Origin: SLDF01 sp964537925
GTDB taxonomy: Bacteria > Bacteroidota > Bacteroidia > Chitinophagales > Saprospiraceae
Assembly (NCBI GenBank): GCA_964537925.1
Contig: CAZICV010000002.1
Span: forward strand, 310,001 to 374,000
Length of the DNA: 64,000 nucleotides
Direction: 5' to 3'
The translations under genes were made by a program, and so were the position numbers. This document shows, piece after piece, positions 16,385 through 25,540 of this stretch (positions are counted from its first letter, which is position 1; each line of letters begins with the position of its first letter). Under the pieces are notes generated by a model, which worked only from the letters and a program-made list of their open reading frames with translations, was not told the DNA's origin and searched no databases.

Positions 16385-17782
16385 TCAATCCAGGTTCTTC
16401 AGTTCCGATACGAGCTGTGTGAGCGCTTTGCGTGCGTCTCCGAAGAACATACTTGTCTTGGGATCATAGAAGAGGTGGTTGTCTATACCTGCATAGCCGA
16501 CACCCATAGAGCGTTTGTTGACGATGATATGGCGCGCACGGTCTACCTCCAGTATCGGCATACCGTAGATAGGAGAGGAGCTATCCGTTTTGGCGGCAGG
16601 ATTCACTACATCGTTGGCGCCCACCACGAGTACGACATCCGTCTGGTCAAACTCGGGGTTGATCTCATCCATTTCCACCAGTTTGCCATAGTCTACATTG
16701 GATTCTGCGAGGAGGACATTCATGTGTCCGGGCATTCTTCCGGCTACAGGGTGTATGGCGTACCGCACTTCCACACCCCGGTCTTCCAGTAGTTCTTCCA
16801 GTTCGTGGATCACGTGTTGCGCCTGTGCCACGGCGAGTCCGTAGCCCGGGACGATCACGACTTTCTTGGAGTAGTTCATCAGTACGGCGATGTCTGCTGC
16901 ATTCATATCCTTTATCGCGCCCTGTACTTCCTGGGCAGAGGTGCCCCCGCCGCTACCACCGCCGAATGCTCCGAAGATGACGTTGAACAGCGGCCTGTTC
17001 ATCGCCCTGCACATTACCAGCGTGAGCAGCGTACCGGCAGATCCGACCAGTATACCTCCTGTCAGCATCACTTTGTTGTCATATAGAAATCCCCCTGTTG
17101 CTGCCGCCAGTCCGGTGAAGGAGTTGAGCAGCGATATCACGACAGGCATATCGGCGCCGCCGATGGGCATGACGAAGAGTACGCCGTACAGGCAGGCAGC
17201 TATGAAGAGTACCCAGGCCAGGTGCGTGCTGCCGCCTCCGTAGATGAGATAGACGCCAAGCGCACAGGTGACGATGAGCAAGGCAGCATTGATGATATTG
17301 TATGAGGGCAGTCTCAGTGGTTTGCCCAGTGTACCGTTCAGCTTGAGATAGGCGATGATACTGCCGGAGAAGGAAATACTGCCTATGATCAGCCCGAGTA
17401 CGATCGCCAGCAGGGCCCCGGCTTGTCCCTGGTAGTGCCCAAACTCCATCAGGCCTATGAGTGCAGCACAGGCGCCGCCCATACCATTGAAGAGAGAGAC
17501 CAGTTCAGGCATGGCGGTCATCTTGACCCTGTGTGCCGTCAGGTAGCCGGTCAGGGTGCCGAGCAGTAGCGCGACGACGATCAGTACATAGACCAGTGCA
17601 GAGGGTGTGGTCTCGATCACCGAGGGAAACAGGAAGATGGTACCGCCGATGGCCAGTCCCATACCGGCCGCTGCCAGCAGGTTACCGCGCCGCGCCGAGG
17701 CCGGGTGCCCCATCATCTTGAGACCCGTGATGAAGGTCACCGAAGCGACCAGGTAACAGATTTCCAGTAGTTGAGCTTGCAT
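16385..17782 (-). CDS. pntB: NAD(P) transhydrogenase subunit beta
   Basis: 465 aa. The first 270 or so residues hold about eight or nine membrane helices (domain II) and the last 180 form the NADP(H)-binding domain III, with GYGLAVAQAQH, YAIHPVAGRMPGHMNVLLAE, LVVGANDVVNPAA and the RSMGVGYAG-like NADP signature. Together with the alpha subunits it couples proton re-entry to NADP+ reduction by NADH. It is the last gene of a three-gene minus-strand operon, with 5 nt between the preceding stop and its ATG. Confidence 0.96.
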   Translation of the reverse strand: MQAQLLEICYLVASVTFITGLKMMGHPASARRGNLLAAAGMGLAIGGTIFLFPSVIETTPSALVYVLIVVALLLGTLTGYLTAHRVKMTAMPELVSLFNGMGGACAALIGLMEFGHYQGQAGALLAIVLGLIIGSISFSGSIIAYLKLNGTLGKPLRLPSYNIINAALLIVTCALGVYLIYGGGSTHLAWVLFIAACLYGVLFVMPIGGADMPVVISLLNSFTGLAAATGGFLYDNKVMLTGGILVGSAGTLLTLVMCRAMNRPLFNVIFGAFGGGSGGGTSAQEVQGAIKDMNAADIAVLMNYSKKVVIVPGYGLAVAQAQHVIHELEELLEDRGVEVRYAIHPVAGRMPGHMNVLLAESNVDYGKLVEMDEINPEFDQTDVVLVVGANDVVNPAAKTDSSSPIYGMPILEVDRARHIIVNKRSMGVGYAGIDNHLFYDPKTSMFFGDARKALTQLVSELKNLD

Positions 17783-17787
17783 GGGGG

Positions 17788-18102
17788 TCAGGCCTTTTTC
17801 TTTTTGAACATTTCAAGCATGCGGTCCGTGACGGCAAACCCGCCTACGACGTTGAGGGTGCCCAGGAAGACGGCCAGGAAGCCTAGCCCGAGAGCTAGAT
17901 AATCATCGGGGCTGACCTGCATCATCACGATGATCGCTCCTATGACCACCACACCGTGTATGGCATTGGCGCCGGACATCAGCGGTGTATGGAGTACAGT
18001 AGGTACTTTGCCGATCAGCTCTACTCCGACGAATACCGACAGTATGACGAAATAGATGATGTTGATGTGATCGCTGAAGAAGTTGAGTATAGTGTCTGAC
18101 AT
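17788..18102 (-). CDS. pntAB: NAD(P) transhydrogenase subunit alpha-2 (membrane part)
   Basis: 104 aa with three membrane segments (about residues 15-31, 48-62 and 70-88), matching the separate C-terminal membrane piece of PntA in three-subunit transhydrogenases such as that of Rhodospirillum rubrum. HTPLMSGANAIHG is the conserved domain II motif. It lies 18 nt after the alpha-1 gene and 5 nt before pntB, so subunit stoichiometry is probably set by the operon. Confidence 0.93.
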   Translation of the reverse strand: MSDTILNFFSDHINIIYFVILSVFVGVELIGKVPTVLHTPLMSGANAIHGVVVIGAIIVMMQVSPDDYLALGLGFLAVFLGTLNVVGGFAVTDRMLEMFKKKKA

Positions 18103-18120
18103 AGTTGGTACAGAGGCTTT

Positions 18121-19203
18121 TTAGCGGGTGATGAGTGAGCCTGCCGTGATCTCGTCGCCGAGATCCATGTGGAATTGCTGGCCATCGCTCAGGTGCAGCA
18201 GGAAGGCTGTGATATTGCGGGAGTAGAGTTCGCTCGCATTGCGCGGCAACAGGGCGGGCAGATTGGACTCGCCTATGATCGTGATGCCGTTGCGGACGAT
18301 CGTCTGGTCCGGCACACTCCCGGCGACATTGCCGCCCTGCGATACCGCCATATCCAGTACCACAGAGCCGTAGCGCATGCCTGACAGCATATCCCCGGTG
18401 ACGAGAAGCGGCGCTTTCTTGCCGGGGATGAGGGCGGTCGTGATCACGATATCCGCTTCCCTGACATGGCGGCCGATCAGTTCTTGCTGTCTGCTGAGAA
18501 AGTCGGCTGATACGTCGGTGACATAGCCGCCCTGTATCTGCACGGAACTGTCCTGTTCGACGGATATGAACTTTCCGCCGAGGGACTCTACCTGTTCCTT
18601 GGTTTCCGGTCGGATATCCGATACTTCCACTACAGCGCCGAGGCGTTTTGCCGTAGCGACGGCCTGCAGCCCCGCAACACCTGCACCGAAGATGACCACT
18701 TTGGCCGGCCTGATGGTGCCTGCAGCCGTGGTCATCATGGGGAGTATCTTAGTCAGGTGATCCGCTGCCATCAACACGGCCTTGTAGCCTGCGAGATTGG
18801 CCTGCGAGGAGAGTGCGTCCATCTTCTGCGCCCTCGATATCCTGGGTATGGCATCCATCGAGAAGGCTGTGATCTGCTTCTCTTTGAGCGTTGCCACCAG
18901 TTCCGGGTTAGAAGCGGCGTAAAGGAAAGAGATCAGCACAGTCCCGGGCTTCAGCTTCGTGATGATGTCGGCTGCAGGAGCGTTGACGGACAGGAGTATC
19001 CCTGCATCCTGGCAGAGCTCATCTGCAGAGCGTATCTCTGCCCCGGCTTCGCGATATTGTGTATCGGCAAAACCCGATGCTGCCCCGGCCTCCTGCTCGA
19101 CGCCTACTTTGAATCCCTTGTCGACGAGCGATCTGACCCCTTCGGGAGAGAGCGCCACCCTAGTTTCTTTTTCTTTGCACTCCCGCAAAACGATTACGTA
19201 CAT
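18121..19203 (-). CDS. pntAA: NAD(P) transhydrogenase subunit alpha-1 (NAD-binding)
   Basis: 360 aa, soluble, member of the alanine dehydrogenase/PNT family. The N-terminal half begins MYVIVLRECKEKETRVALSP, and the Rossmann NAD site is FGAGVAGLQAVATAKRLGA followed by DIRPE. The last residues end without membrane helices, so this is the split, three-gene type. First gene of the pnt operon; an imperfect promoter overlapped by a dyad lies 40-77 nt upstream. Confidence 0.95.
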   Translation of the reverse strand: MYVIVLRECKEKETRVALSPEGVRSLVDKGFKVGVEQEAGAASGFADTQYREAGAEIRSADELCQDAGILLSVNAPAADIITKLKPGTVLISFLYAASNPELVATLKEKQITAFSMDAIPRISRAQKMDALSSQANLAGYKAVLMAADHLTKILPMMTTAAGTIRPAKVVIFGAGVAGLQAVATAKRLGAVVEVSDIRPETKEQVESLGGKFISVEQDSSVQIQGGYVTDVSADFLSRQQELIGRHVREADIVITTALIPGKKAPLLVTGDMLSGMRYGSVVLDMAVSQGGNVAGSVPDQTIVRNGITIIGESNLPALLPRNASELYSRNITAFLLHLSDGQQFHMDLGDEITAGSLITR

Positions 19204-19242
19204 GAGTTGATTTTAAGCGTGCCTAAAAATGCATTTATAGAT

Positions 19243-19280
19243 CTATCTAAGCAAGCTTATCAGATAGAAATACAAAACAA
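19243..19280 (-). promoter_or_regulatory. pnt operon promoter with overlapping dyad
   Basis: Minus strand TTG (19280-19278), 18 nt, TAAGCTTG (19259-19252), one base off the -7 consensus. An inverted repeat, CTATC-TAAGC-AA-GCTTA-TCA-GATAG (19243-19267), sits across the -7 box and would be well placed for a repressor. The remaining 19281-19481 stretch is AT-rich with no gene seen. Confidence 0.45.
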
Positions 19281-19481
19281 TCTTTTGCCATGAATTGGAT
19301 GTGCATTATTAGTAATCGCTTAACAATTTATATGCGTTATATATCTCGCCTGTCTGTCTCCCGGGCAGGTTAAATTATCCGGCGCTATGGTATATTTTTC
19401 AGATATTGGAAGCAGTTATATACCTGTACCAACCTCGGAGGCTACCGGCCTGCCAGGTGCAAACTGCTGATTTACCGGACA

Positions 19482-20819
19482 TTGAAAGGGGCTTTTACAT
19501 ATAAGCGGATATTGAAGATATCATTTCCCATCATGCTGGGCAGCGCGGTGCAGAACGGTGTAGCGCTGACAGACAGCATCTTCCTTTTCTACCACGATGA
19601 GACCGATTTTGCGGCGATAGGTATTGTCAGCGTATTCTACCTGATCATCTCTGCGATTGGCTATGGCTTTTCGAAAGGAGGGCAGATACTGGTTGCCCGG
19701 AGATACGGGTCGCAGGCTTACGAAGCCATTGGCGCCAGCATGCAGCAGATGTTGCTGTTCCTGGGTCTGACAGCGCTTGTACTCTTTGGTTTCCTGTACC
19801 TGATGAGCGAGCCGTTCCTCTCGCTGATCATCGATAACCCGGTGATCGTAGAGCGATGTGTGACCTTTCTCAACTACAGGTCCTGGAGTATCTTCTTCAG
19901 CTTTTTCGGCCTGGCGTATATCGCATTGTATACCGGTGTGGCGAGGACCACTTTCATCATAGTGGACGTAGTGGTGATGCTGCTGCTCAACATCTTTCTC
20001 AACTATGTGCTGATCTCCGGCAAATGGGGCTTCCCGGAGATGGGTATAGCCGGTGCGGGGCTGGCCAGCGCCATATCCGAGACAGTCGCCTTCGTACTGT
20101 TTGTGATCTATGCCAACCTCGACCCCATGCGCAAAGCCTGGAAGCTCAACTTCAGTTTCCGGTTCAATGCAGCGATCTTTCGCCAGATATTCTCTATCGG
20201 GCTGCCCGTAGTGGCGCAGTCGATAGTCGGGCTTGGCAGCTGGTTCGTTTTTTTCGCTTTCGTGGAGAAGATGGGAGAGCGGGCATTGGCCGTCACCAAC
20301 CTGGGGCGTATCGTATACCTTTTCTTCTCGATACCCTGTTGGGGATTCTCGTCCGGGATCAATACGATCGTCTCTTTTCTCATCGGGCAGGGCCGCAAGA
20401 ATATGGTGCTCGTGATCATCAGGCGTACAGCCATACTCAGTGTGCTCACGACACTGCTGTTGGCCGGGCCCATACTGGGATTCCCGGAGTTTTTCCTCGG
20501 TTTTTTCGAAGGCTCGGGTCATACGGCCCTCCTGCAGGAAGCCGCACCGGTGTTCAGGATGATCCTGCTGATCCTGGTATTCTTCTGTATCGGCGGTATT
20601 TATTACAACGGGCTGGTAGGTACGGGTGATACCTGGTTTGGCCTGTGGATCCAGGTCTTCGGAGTACTGATGTATGTATTGTACATCCACCTTGTGATCA
20701 ATGTATTCCAGCTCAACCTGACCTGGGCCTGGTCCGGGGAGGTTTTCTACTGGATACTCATACTCGCGCTCACAGGATTCTATATACGCTCCGGGCACTG
20801 GCGCAGGCTGAATATCTGA
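19482..20819 (+). CDS. MATE family efflux transporter
   Basis: 445 aa with 12 predicted membrane helices in two similar halves, the MATE layout. The N-terminus ILKISFPIMLGSAVQNGVALTDSIFL matches the family TM1, with a Gln and Asp where substrate and ion binding occur. The start is a TTG at 19482: no in-frame ATG exists upstream, and the next internal Met would remove half of TM1. It exports drugs or metabolites in exchange for sodium or protons; the substrate is unknown. Downstream smc follows after 70 nt but has its own -7 element. Confidence 0.88.
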   Translation: MKGAFTYKRILKISFPIMLGSAVQNGVALTDSIFLFYHDETDFAAIGIVSVFYLIISAIGYGFSKGGQILVARRYGSQAYEAIGASMQQMLLFLGLTALVLFGFLYLMSEPFLSLIIDNPVIVERCVTFLNYRSWSIFFSFFGLAYIALYTGVARTTFIIVDVVVMLLLNIFLNYVLISGKWGFPEMGIAGAGLASAISETVAFVLFVIYANLDPMRKAWKLNFSFRFNAAIFRQIFSIGLPVVAQSIVGLGSWFVFFAFVEKMGERALAVTNLGRIVYLFFSIPCWGFSSGINTIVSFLIGQGRKNMVLVIIRRTAILSVLTTLLLAGPILGFPEFFLGFFEGSGHTALLQEAAPVFRMILLILVFFCIGGIYYNGLVGTGDTWFGLWIQVFGVLMYVLYIHLVINVFQLNLTWAWSGEVFYWILILALTGFYIRSGHWRRLNI

Positions 20820-20874
20820 TGCCTGCTTTGCTGAGTGCTCTTCATATCGGCATTACGCTTATAGGTCTTTTGGT

Positions 20875-20882
20875 TATATTTG
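20875..20882 (+). promoter_or_regulatory. -7 element just before smc
   Basis: TATATTTG, perfect match to TAnnTTTG, ending 7 nt before the smc ATG. Transcription would start around 20886, leaving only about 4 nt of leader. The -33 region (ATTACG at about 20852) is weak. Confidence 0.5.
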
Positions 20883-20889
20883 CTCTCCC

Positions 20890-23800
20890 ATGAGGCTGAA
20901 GAGATTAGAGATAAAGGGCTTCAAGAGCTTTGCCAATGATACGGTCGTTCACTTCAATGAGAACGTCATAGGTATCGTAGGCCCCAACGGGTCGGGCAAA
21001 TCCAATATCATAGATGCCTTCAGATGGGTGCTCGGTGAGCAGAAGACCACGGAGTTGCGCCTGGACCAGATGTCCAGTGTGCTTTTCAACGGTACCAGGA
21101 AGCGCAAAGCAGCTAACCAGGCCAGTGTAGCCATCAGTTTTGACAACGACAAGGGGCTGCTCCCGCTGGAGTTTCAGTCAATCACCATATCCCGTACACT
21201 ATACCGTAGCGGCAACAGCGAATACCGCATCAATGATGTCGTTTGCAGGCTGAAGGATATTCACAGCCTGCTCATCGATACCGGTATCGGGTCGGATACT
21301 TACGCGATCATCGCGCTGGGTATGGTAGACGATATACTCAGCGACAAAGAGCAGTCGCGGCGCAAGATGCTGGAACAGGCTGCCGGCATCACCAAGTACA
21401 AGATCAGGAAGAAGGAGACCCTGTACAAGCTGCAGCAGACACGGGAAGATCTGGACAGGGTCGAAGACCTGCTGTATGAGATCGAAGCGAACCTGAAAGC
21501 ACTCGAAAAGCAGGCCAGGCGGGCGCAGAAATATCTTGAGATCAAAGAAGAGTACAGGAGCGCCAGCCTGCTGCTGGCATCGGTGCAGATAGAGGAGCTC
21601 AAGGGCCGCTACCGCGAACTGGAACAGCAGATCACGGCAGAAACCGATCGCTACGGGACTATGGAGGCTGCTCTGCGCAAGCAGGAAGCCGACCTGGAGC
21701 AGTTGAAAGCCGACAATCTCAAAGAAGAGCAATACCTGAGCGAACAGCAACGCTCGCTTTCCCGGATCATCGGGGAGTTGCGTCGCCGCGAAAACCAGCG
21801 CGATATGCTCCTGCAGAGCATACAGTTTGCCCAGAACAGCCTGCAGGAAGCGTCCGGCCGGACCGGGCAGCTTGACAAGAAGCGAGAAGAACTGGCACTG
21901 CGTGCGGCAGGTATCAAAGAACGCATTGCCGGTGAACACCAGGTGGAGCAATCCCTGCTGGCAGCCCTGCAACAACAGGAAGTCCTGCTCGAACAGGAAA
22001 AATCGGCTTATGCAGCGCTGAAGTCAGAGGTTGATGCCGTAGTCCGCCAGAGCCTCGAAGTGGACCAATCGATTTTCGGGGTCGAGAAGAAGCTCGCAGT
22101 CAACCAGAACCTGAAACAGAAAAACCAGGCGGATATAGAGCGGGAGAGAGCCTTATTCGAAACCCGTTCGCAGGAAAAACAGGCGCTGCAGGCGCAGATC
22201 GAGACAGCAGAGGCATTGAAACAAACTTTGTCTGCTGAGCTGACTGACCTGGAAGACCGCGAACAGAAGCGCAGGGAAGACCTGGATCAGCGTCAGTCCG
22301 GCCTGCAGATCCAGCAGCAGTCCCTGCATCGTGAGCGGGGCGAACTGGCCCGCCAGCAGAACGAGTATGATCTTACGCGATCCCTCGTTGACAACCTTGA
22401 GGGCTTCCCGGAGTCCATCAAGTTCCTGAGCAAGCAAAAGGAATGGCTCGAACATGCCACACTGCTCTCGGACGTGCTCTATTGCGAGGAGGGATACCGC
22501 GTAGCCATTGAGAACTACCTGGAGCCATATCTCAATTATTTCATCGTTCCGGATACGAAGGCAGCGGCAGAAGCCATTCAACTACTGAGTACAGCTCAGA
22601 AGGGCAAGGCACATTTTTTCCTGTTGAGTGCATTTACGGAGCCGCCGGTCATCCGACCGGCTCCTGAAGGCTGGGTAGCTGCGACGGATCTCATACGTTC
22701 CGAGTCTCTTTACCAGCCGGTCATACGTGCTCTGCTGAACAATGTCTATGTACGTGATATGGCGCTTTCGGACTGGAGCGAGATCACTATCCTGGATGGT
22801 GCCGGCACCTATCTCACGCAGAAAGGAGACCTGATCCGGGGCGCCAGGACGCTCAGCGGTGGTTCTGTCGGCCTCTTTGAAGGCAAACGTATCGGTCGTC
22901 GCAAGAACCTGGAAGTGCTCGAGAAGAGCATACGCGAGCGAAAACAGACACTGGTCGGTATCGAAAAGGAGATAGAGGTCATACAGAAGCAGATACAGCA
23001 GCTCAGGTCCGAGGACAGGGACAAACAGATCAGGGAGAAGCGTGCGGAGCTGATGCGCTGCGACCAGGACTTCGTACGTATCAAGGCCAGGTTTGACCAG
23101 GTCGGCGAGGCACTGAAGCAGTACGAACAGTTGCGAGACAGCGTGGCCGCCCAGATCGGGGCGCTGCAGCAGGAGGCTGAGCAGCTACAGGCAGAGCTGG
23201 CCGCATTGACGGCGCGTAAGGATGAGCTCCGGCGGTTATCGCAGGCTTCCGACGCAGCTTATCAGCAGCGTGCCGACCAGGTGCAGCAGATGAGCGCGCA
23301 GTTCAACCAGGAGAAGATCAGGCATATTCAGCAACAGAACCTCATACAGACATTGGATCGAGAGGCCCAGTATGTCCAGGCAGACCTGGATTCCGTGGCC
23401 AGGGAATATGCAGGTAATGAGCAAAGGATCAGTGACAACCGGCTGAAGCTGGATCAGGCTACGTCAGAGCTGTCGGTTGCCGAGGAGGATATTCGCGTCT
23501 TCCTGGAGAGCCGCAAGCAGGAAGAAGCTTCGCTCAGTGAGCGTGAGCAACAGTTCTTCGGTATCAGGTCACGGATGCAGCAGATGGAGACAGCTATCCG
23601 GGAGACCGGCCGCAACCTTCTGCAGCAGCAGAACCTCGTCAACCAGCTTAAGGAGAAGTTCGTCGATGTCAAGGGCAGTATCAGCGGCGTAGCCGAGCGC
23701 CTGCGTATCGAGTTTTCCATAGCCATCAACGAGTGGATGAAAGAGGAGCGCCCGTCCACCGTCCTGGGCCGGGCCGAGCTGGAAAGCCAGGTAGATCGTA

Positions 23801-24456
23801 TCCGCCAGAGACTGGGCAACTTCGGCGAGGTCAACCCGATGGCCATCGAAGCGTACAATGAAATCAGGGAGCGCTACGACCAGATCGTGACGCAGCGCGA
23901 GGATATACTCTCCGCTCAGCATTCACTCATGGATACGATGCAGGAGATCGAGGAGACGGCCAGGACCAAGTTTCTCTTCGCTTTCGAGCAGATCCGGGAG
24001 CATTTTGTACGGGTGTTCCGGAGCCTGTTTACCGAGGAGGACTTCTGCGATCTTATACTCGAGCAGCCTGATCAGCCGCTGGAGTCGCCCATACAGATCA
24101 TCGCCAGGCCCAAGGGCAAGCGTCCGCAGACCCTGCACCAGCTTTCAGGAGGGGAGAAGACCCTGACCGCTATTGCCTTGCTGTTTTCTTTTTACCTGCT
24201 GAAACCGGCGCCTTTCTGCATATTCGACGAGGTAGATGCACCGCTGGACGATGCCAATATCGAGAAGTTCAACAGGATCATACAGAATTTCTCCGGGGAC
24301 TCCCAGTTCATTGTCGTCACGCACAACAAGGGGACGATGGCTGCAGTAGACATGATCTATGGCGTATACATGGAGGAGCAGGGCGTATCCGGGCTGAGTG
24401 CCGTAGACCTGCGCAAGTTTGAACACAACGGCCTGTTCGAGACAGTTGCTTCCTGA
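20890..24456 (+). CDS. smc: Chromosome segregation protein SMC
   Basis: 1188 aa, standard SMC length. Head: MRLKRLEIKGFKSFAN and Walker A GPNGSGKSN (from residue 31); two long coiled coils (about 165-500 and 670-1010) flank a hinge (about 505-660, FPESIKFLSKQ through GGSVGLFEGK); the C-terminal head has the ABC signature LSGGEKTLTA and Walker B FCIFDEVDAPLDDAN. SMC forms the condensin-like ring that compacts and segregates the chromosome. The kleisin partners ScpA and ScpB are not in this window. It may be read from the MATE transcript as well as from its own promoter. Confidence 0.96.
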   Translation: MRLKRLEIKGFKSFANDTVVHFNENVIGIVGPNGSGKSNIIDAFRWVLGEQKTTELRLDQMSSVLFNGTRKRKAANQASVAISFDNDKGLLPLEFQSITISRTLYRSGNSEYRINDVVCRLKDIHSLLIDTGIGSDTYAIIALGMVDDILSDKEQSRRKMLEQAAGITKYKIRKKETLYKLQQTREDLDRVEDLLYEIEANLKALEKQARRAQKYLEIKEEYRSASLLLASVQIEELKGRYRELEQQITAETDRYGTMEAALRKQEADLEQLKADNLKEEQYLSEQQRSLSRIIGELRRRENQRDMLLQSIQFAQNSLQEASGRTGQLDKKREELALRAAGIKERIAGEHQVEQSLLAALQQQEVLLEQEKSAYAALKSEVDAVVRQSLEVDQSIFGVEKKLAVNQNLKQKNQADIERERALFETRSQEKQALQAQIETAEALKQTLSAELTDLEDREQKRREDLDQRQSGLQIQQQSLHRERGELARQQNEYDLTRSLVDNLEGFPESIKFLSKQKEWLEHATLLSDVLYCEEGYRVAIENYLEPYLNYFIVPDTKAAAEAIQLLSTAQKGKAHFFLLSAFTEPPVIRPAPEGWVAATDLIRSESLYQPVIRALLNNVYVRDMALSDWSEITILDGAGTYLTQKGDLIRGARTLSGGSVGLFEGKRIGRRKNLEVLEKSIRERKQTLVGIEKEIEVIQKQIQQLRSEDRDKQIREKRAELMRCDQDFVRIKARFDQVGEALKQYEQLRDSVAAQIGALQQEAEQLQAELAALTARKDELRRLSQASDAAYQQRADQVQQMSAQFNQEKIRHIQQQNLIQTLDREAQYVQADLDSVAREYAGNEQRISDNRLKLDQATSELSVAEEDIRVFLESRKQEEASLSEREQQFFGIRSRMQQMETAIRETGRNLLQQQNLVNQLKEKFVDVKGSISGVAERLRIEFSIAINEWMKEERPSTVLGRAELESQVDRIRQRLGNFGEVNPMAIEAYNEIRERYDQIVTQREDILSAQHSLMDTMQEIEETARTKFLFAFEQIREHFVRVFRSLFTEEDFCDLILEQPDQPLESPIQIIARPKGKRPQTLHQLSGGEKTLTAIALLFSFYLLKPAPFCIFDEVDAPLDDANIEKFNRIIQNFSGDSQFIVVTHNKGTMAAVDMIYGVYMEEQGVSGLSAVDLRKFEHNGLFETVAS

Positions 24457-24508
24457 CCGTTGAGAATACAATTACCCTATCTTATTATAACGCTCCGGTT
24501 ACCGTGCT

Positions 24509-25024
24509 TTATTTTTTGCGCGGGATCTTTTGCAGGTGTTCGGCGCCGCTTATGTTCAGCGAAGCGGAGAGTTTGGCCATCCGATCCAGGTTTACCTTCC
24601 CGAAGAAGGAGGTGAGCGTACAGCTGTCGTCCTGGTGGTGTACCATGAGCAGCTCTCCGTCCGGTTTGTTTTCGTTGCGCAGGTATATCTTCACATTCTC
24701 GGACTTTTTGCCCACAGCATACACCGTTTCATATCCCTTCGTATCCATTGCCTTGGTGTATTCGTCGAAGTATTTCCTGCCGCTGTTCTTGATGCTGAGT
24801 ATACGCATGCCTTTGAGATCGCGGATGATGGACTTGAGCTCTTCGCTCATATCCTTTTCTTCGAGTTTGGCTACCGCACTGAACATACGGGGGCTTACGT
24901 AGGCATGCACAAAGCGCTCGTCATCGATGTACTTCGAGAAGTATTTCACGATGGCGTCATCCTGGCCCCATACCGGCGCCGTTACGCCCAGCAGAAAAAA
25001 CACACATGCAACGAAGGATTTCAT
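24509..25024 (-). CDS. DUF4252 domain protein, exported
   Basis: 171 aa with a signal peptide (MKSFVACVFFLLGVTAPVWGQ). The remaining sequence (IVKYFSKYIDDERFVHAYVSPRMFSAVA, LKGMRILSIKNSG, ESMVHHQ-like segment LLMVHHQDDSCTLTSFFG) matches DUF4252, a Bacteroidota family of unknown function that recurs next to ECF sigma/anti-sigma genes. It is third in the minus-strand cluster, 14 nt after the anti-sigma gene. I infer a periplasmic role linked to the sigma factor's stimulus or output. Confidence 0.85.
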   Translation of the reverse strand: MKSFVACVFFLLGVTAPVWGQDDAIVKYFSKYIDDERFVHAYVSPRMFSAVAKLEEKDMSEELKSIIRDLKGMRILSIKNSGRKYFDEYTKAMDTKGYETVYAVGKKSENVKIYLRNENKPDGELLMVHHQDDSCTLTSFFGKVNLDRMAKLSASLNISGAEHLQKIPRKK

Positions 25025-25038
25025 AAAAGCTATGTTTT

Positions 25039-25539
25039 CTAGAAATTCAATTGATTGACATCGTCCAGTACCTGGAACTGGGATCCGACCAGTTCGTTGC
25101 CCTCCTGTATTTTGTCGGACACGGTACGGAGCGCTGATTTGAGCTGGACGTAAGCCTGCTCGGGCGTATCGAATGTATCTGCATAGTAGTCCGTCCGGGG
25201 GGCGGACACGTAGTGGTAGACGGCATATGCGCTGGTGACGACAAAGACTGTGACCGCAGCGACACGCAGCAGCGCAGGCAGCAACCGCCGTATACGGACC
25301 TCACCCTGTGCAGGTGGAGCTTCATGTATACGGGACAGCAACCGTGTTTCGAAATCCCCGGAGACCGTGGCCGTACGGTCATGACCCATCGTCCGGAAAA
25401 GCGGGCGATATACTTCCAGGTCGGCAGGCAGAGCCCGGCCGGTATTGAATGCATCGGTCAGTGTTACTTCCTCATCCAGCGAGGATTCTCCCTCCCAGTA
25501 CTTTTCAAGAAGCGCTCTCAGTTGTTCATCCGCACTCAT
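25039..25539 (-). CDS. Putative anti-sigma factor, single TM
   Basis: 166 aa. The N-terminal cytoplasmic part has an anti-sigma-like acidic helix (LLEKYWEGESSLDEEVTLTDAF), a single membrane segment lies at about residues 92-111 (LRVAAVTVFVVTSAYAVYHYV), and the periplasmic tail is about 55 residues. Its ATG comes one base after the end of the ECF sigma gene, which argues for coupled translation and direct binding of the sigma factor at the membrane. No zinc-binding HxxxCxxC motif is present, so it is not of the ZAS type. Confidence 0.75.
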   Translation of the reverse strand: MSADEQLRALLEKYWEGESSLDEEVTLTDAFNTGRALPADLEVYRPLFRTMGHDRTATVSGDFETRLLSRIHEAPPAQGEVRIRRLLPALLRVAAVTVFVVTSAYAVYHYVSAPRTDYYADTFDTPEQAYVQLKSALRTVSDKIQEGNELVGSQFQVLDDVNQLNF

Positions 25540-25540
25540 C

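Noticed and set aside
19521..20798. 425-codon open frame antisense to the MATE gene
   Set aside because: Composition is Gln/His/Asp-rich without any fold-like pattern; the plus-strand frame has conserved MATE helices. It is a shadow of GC-rich coding.
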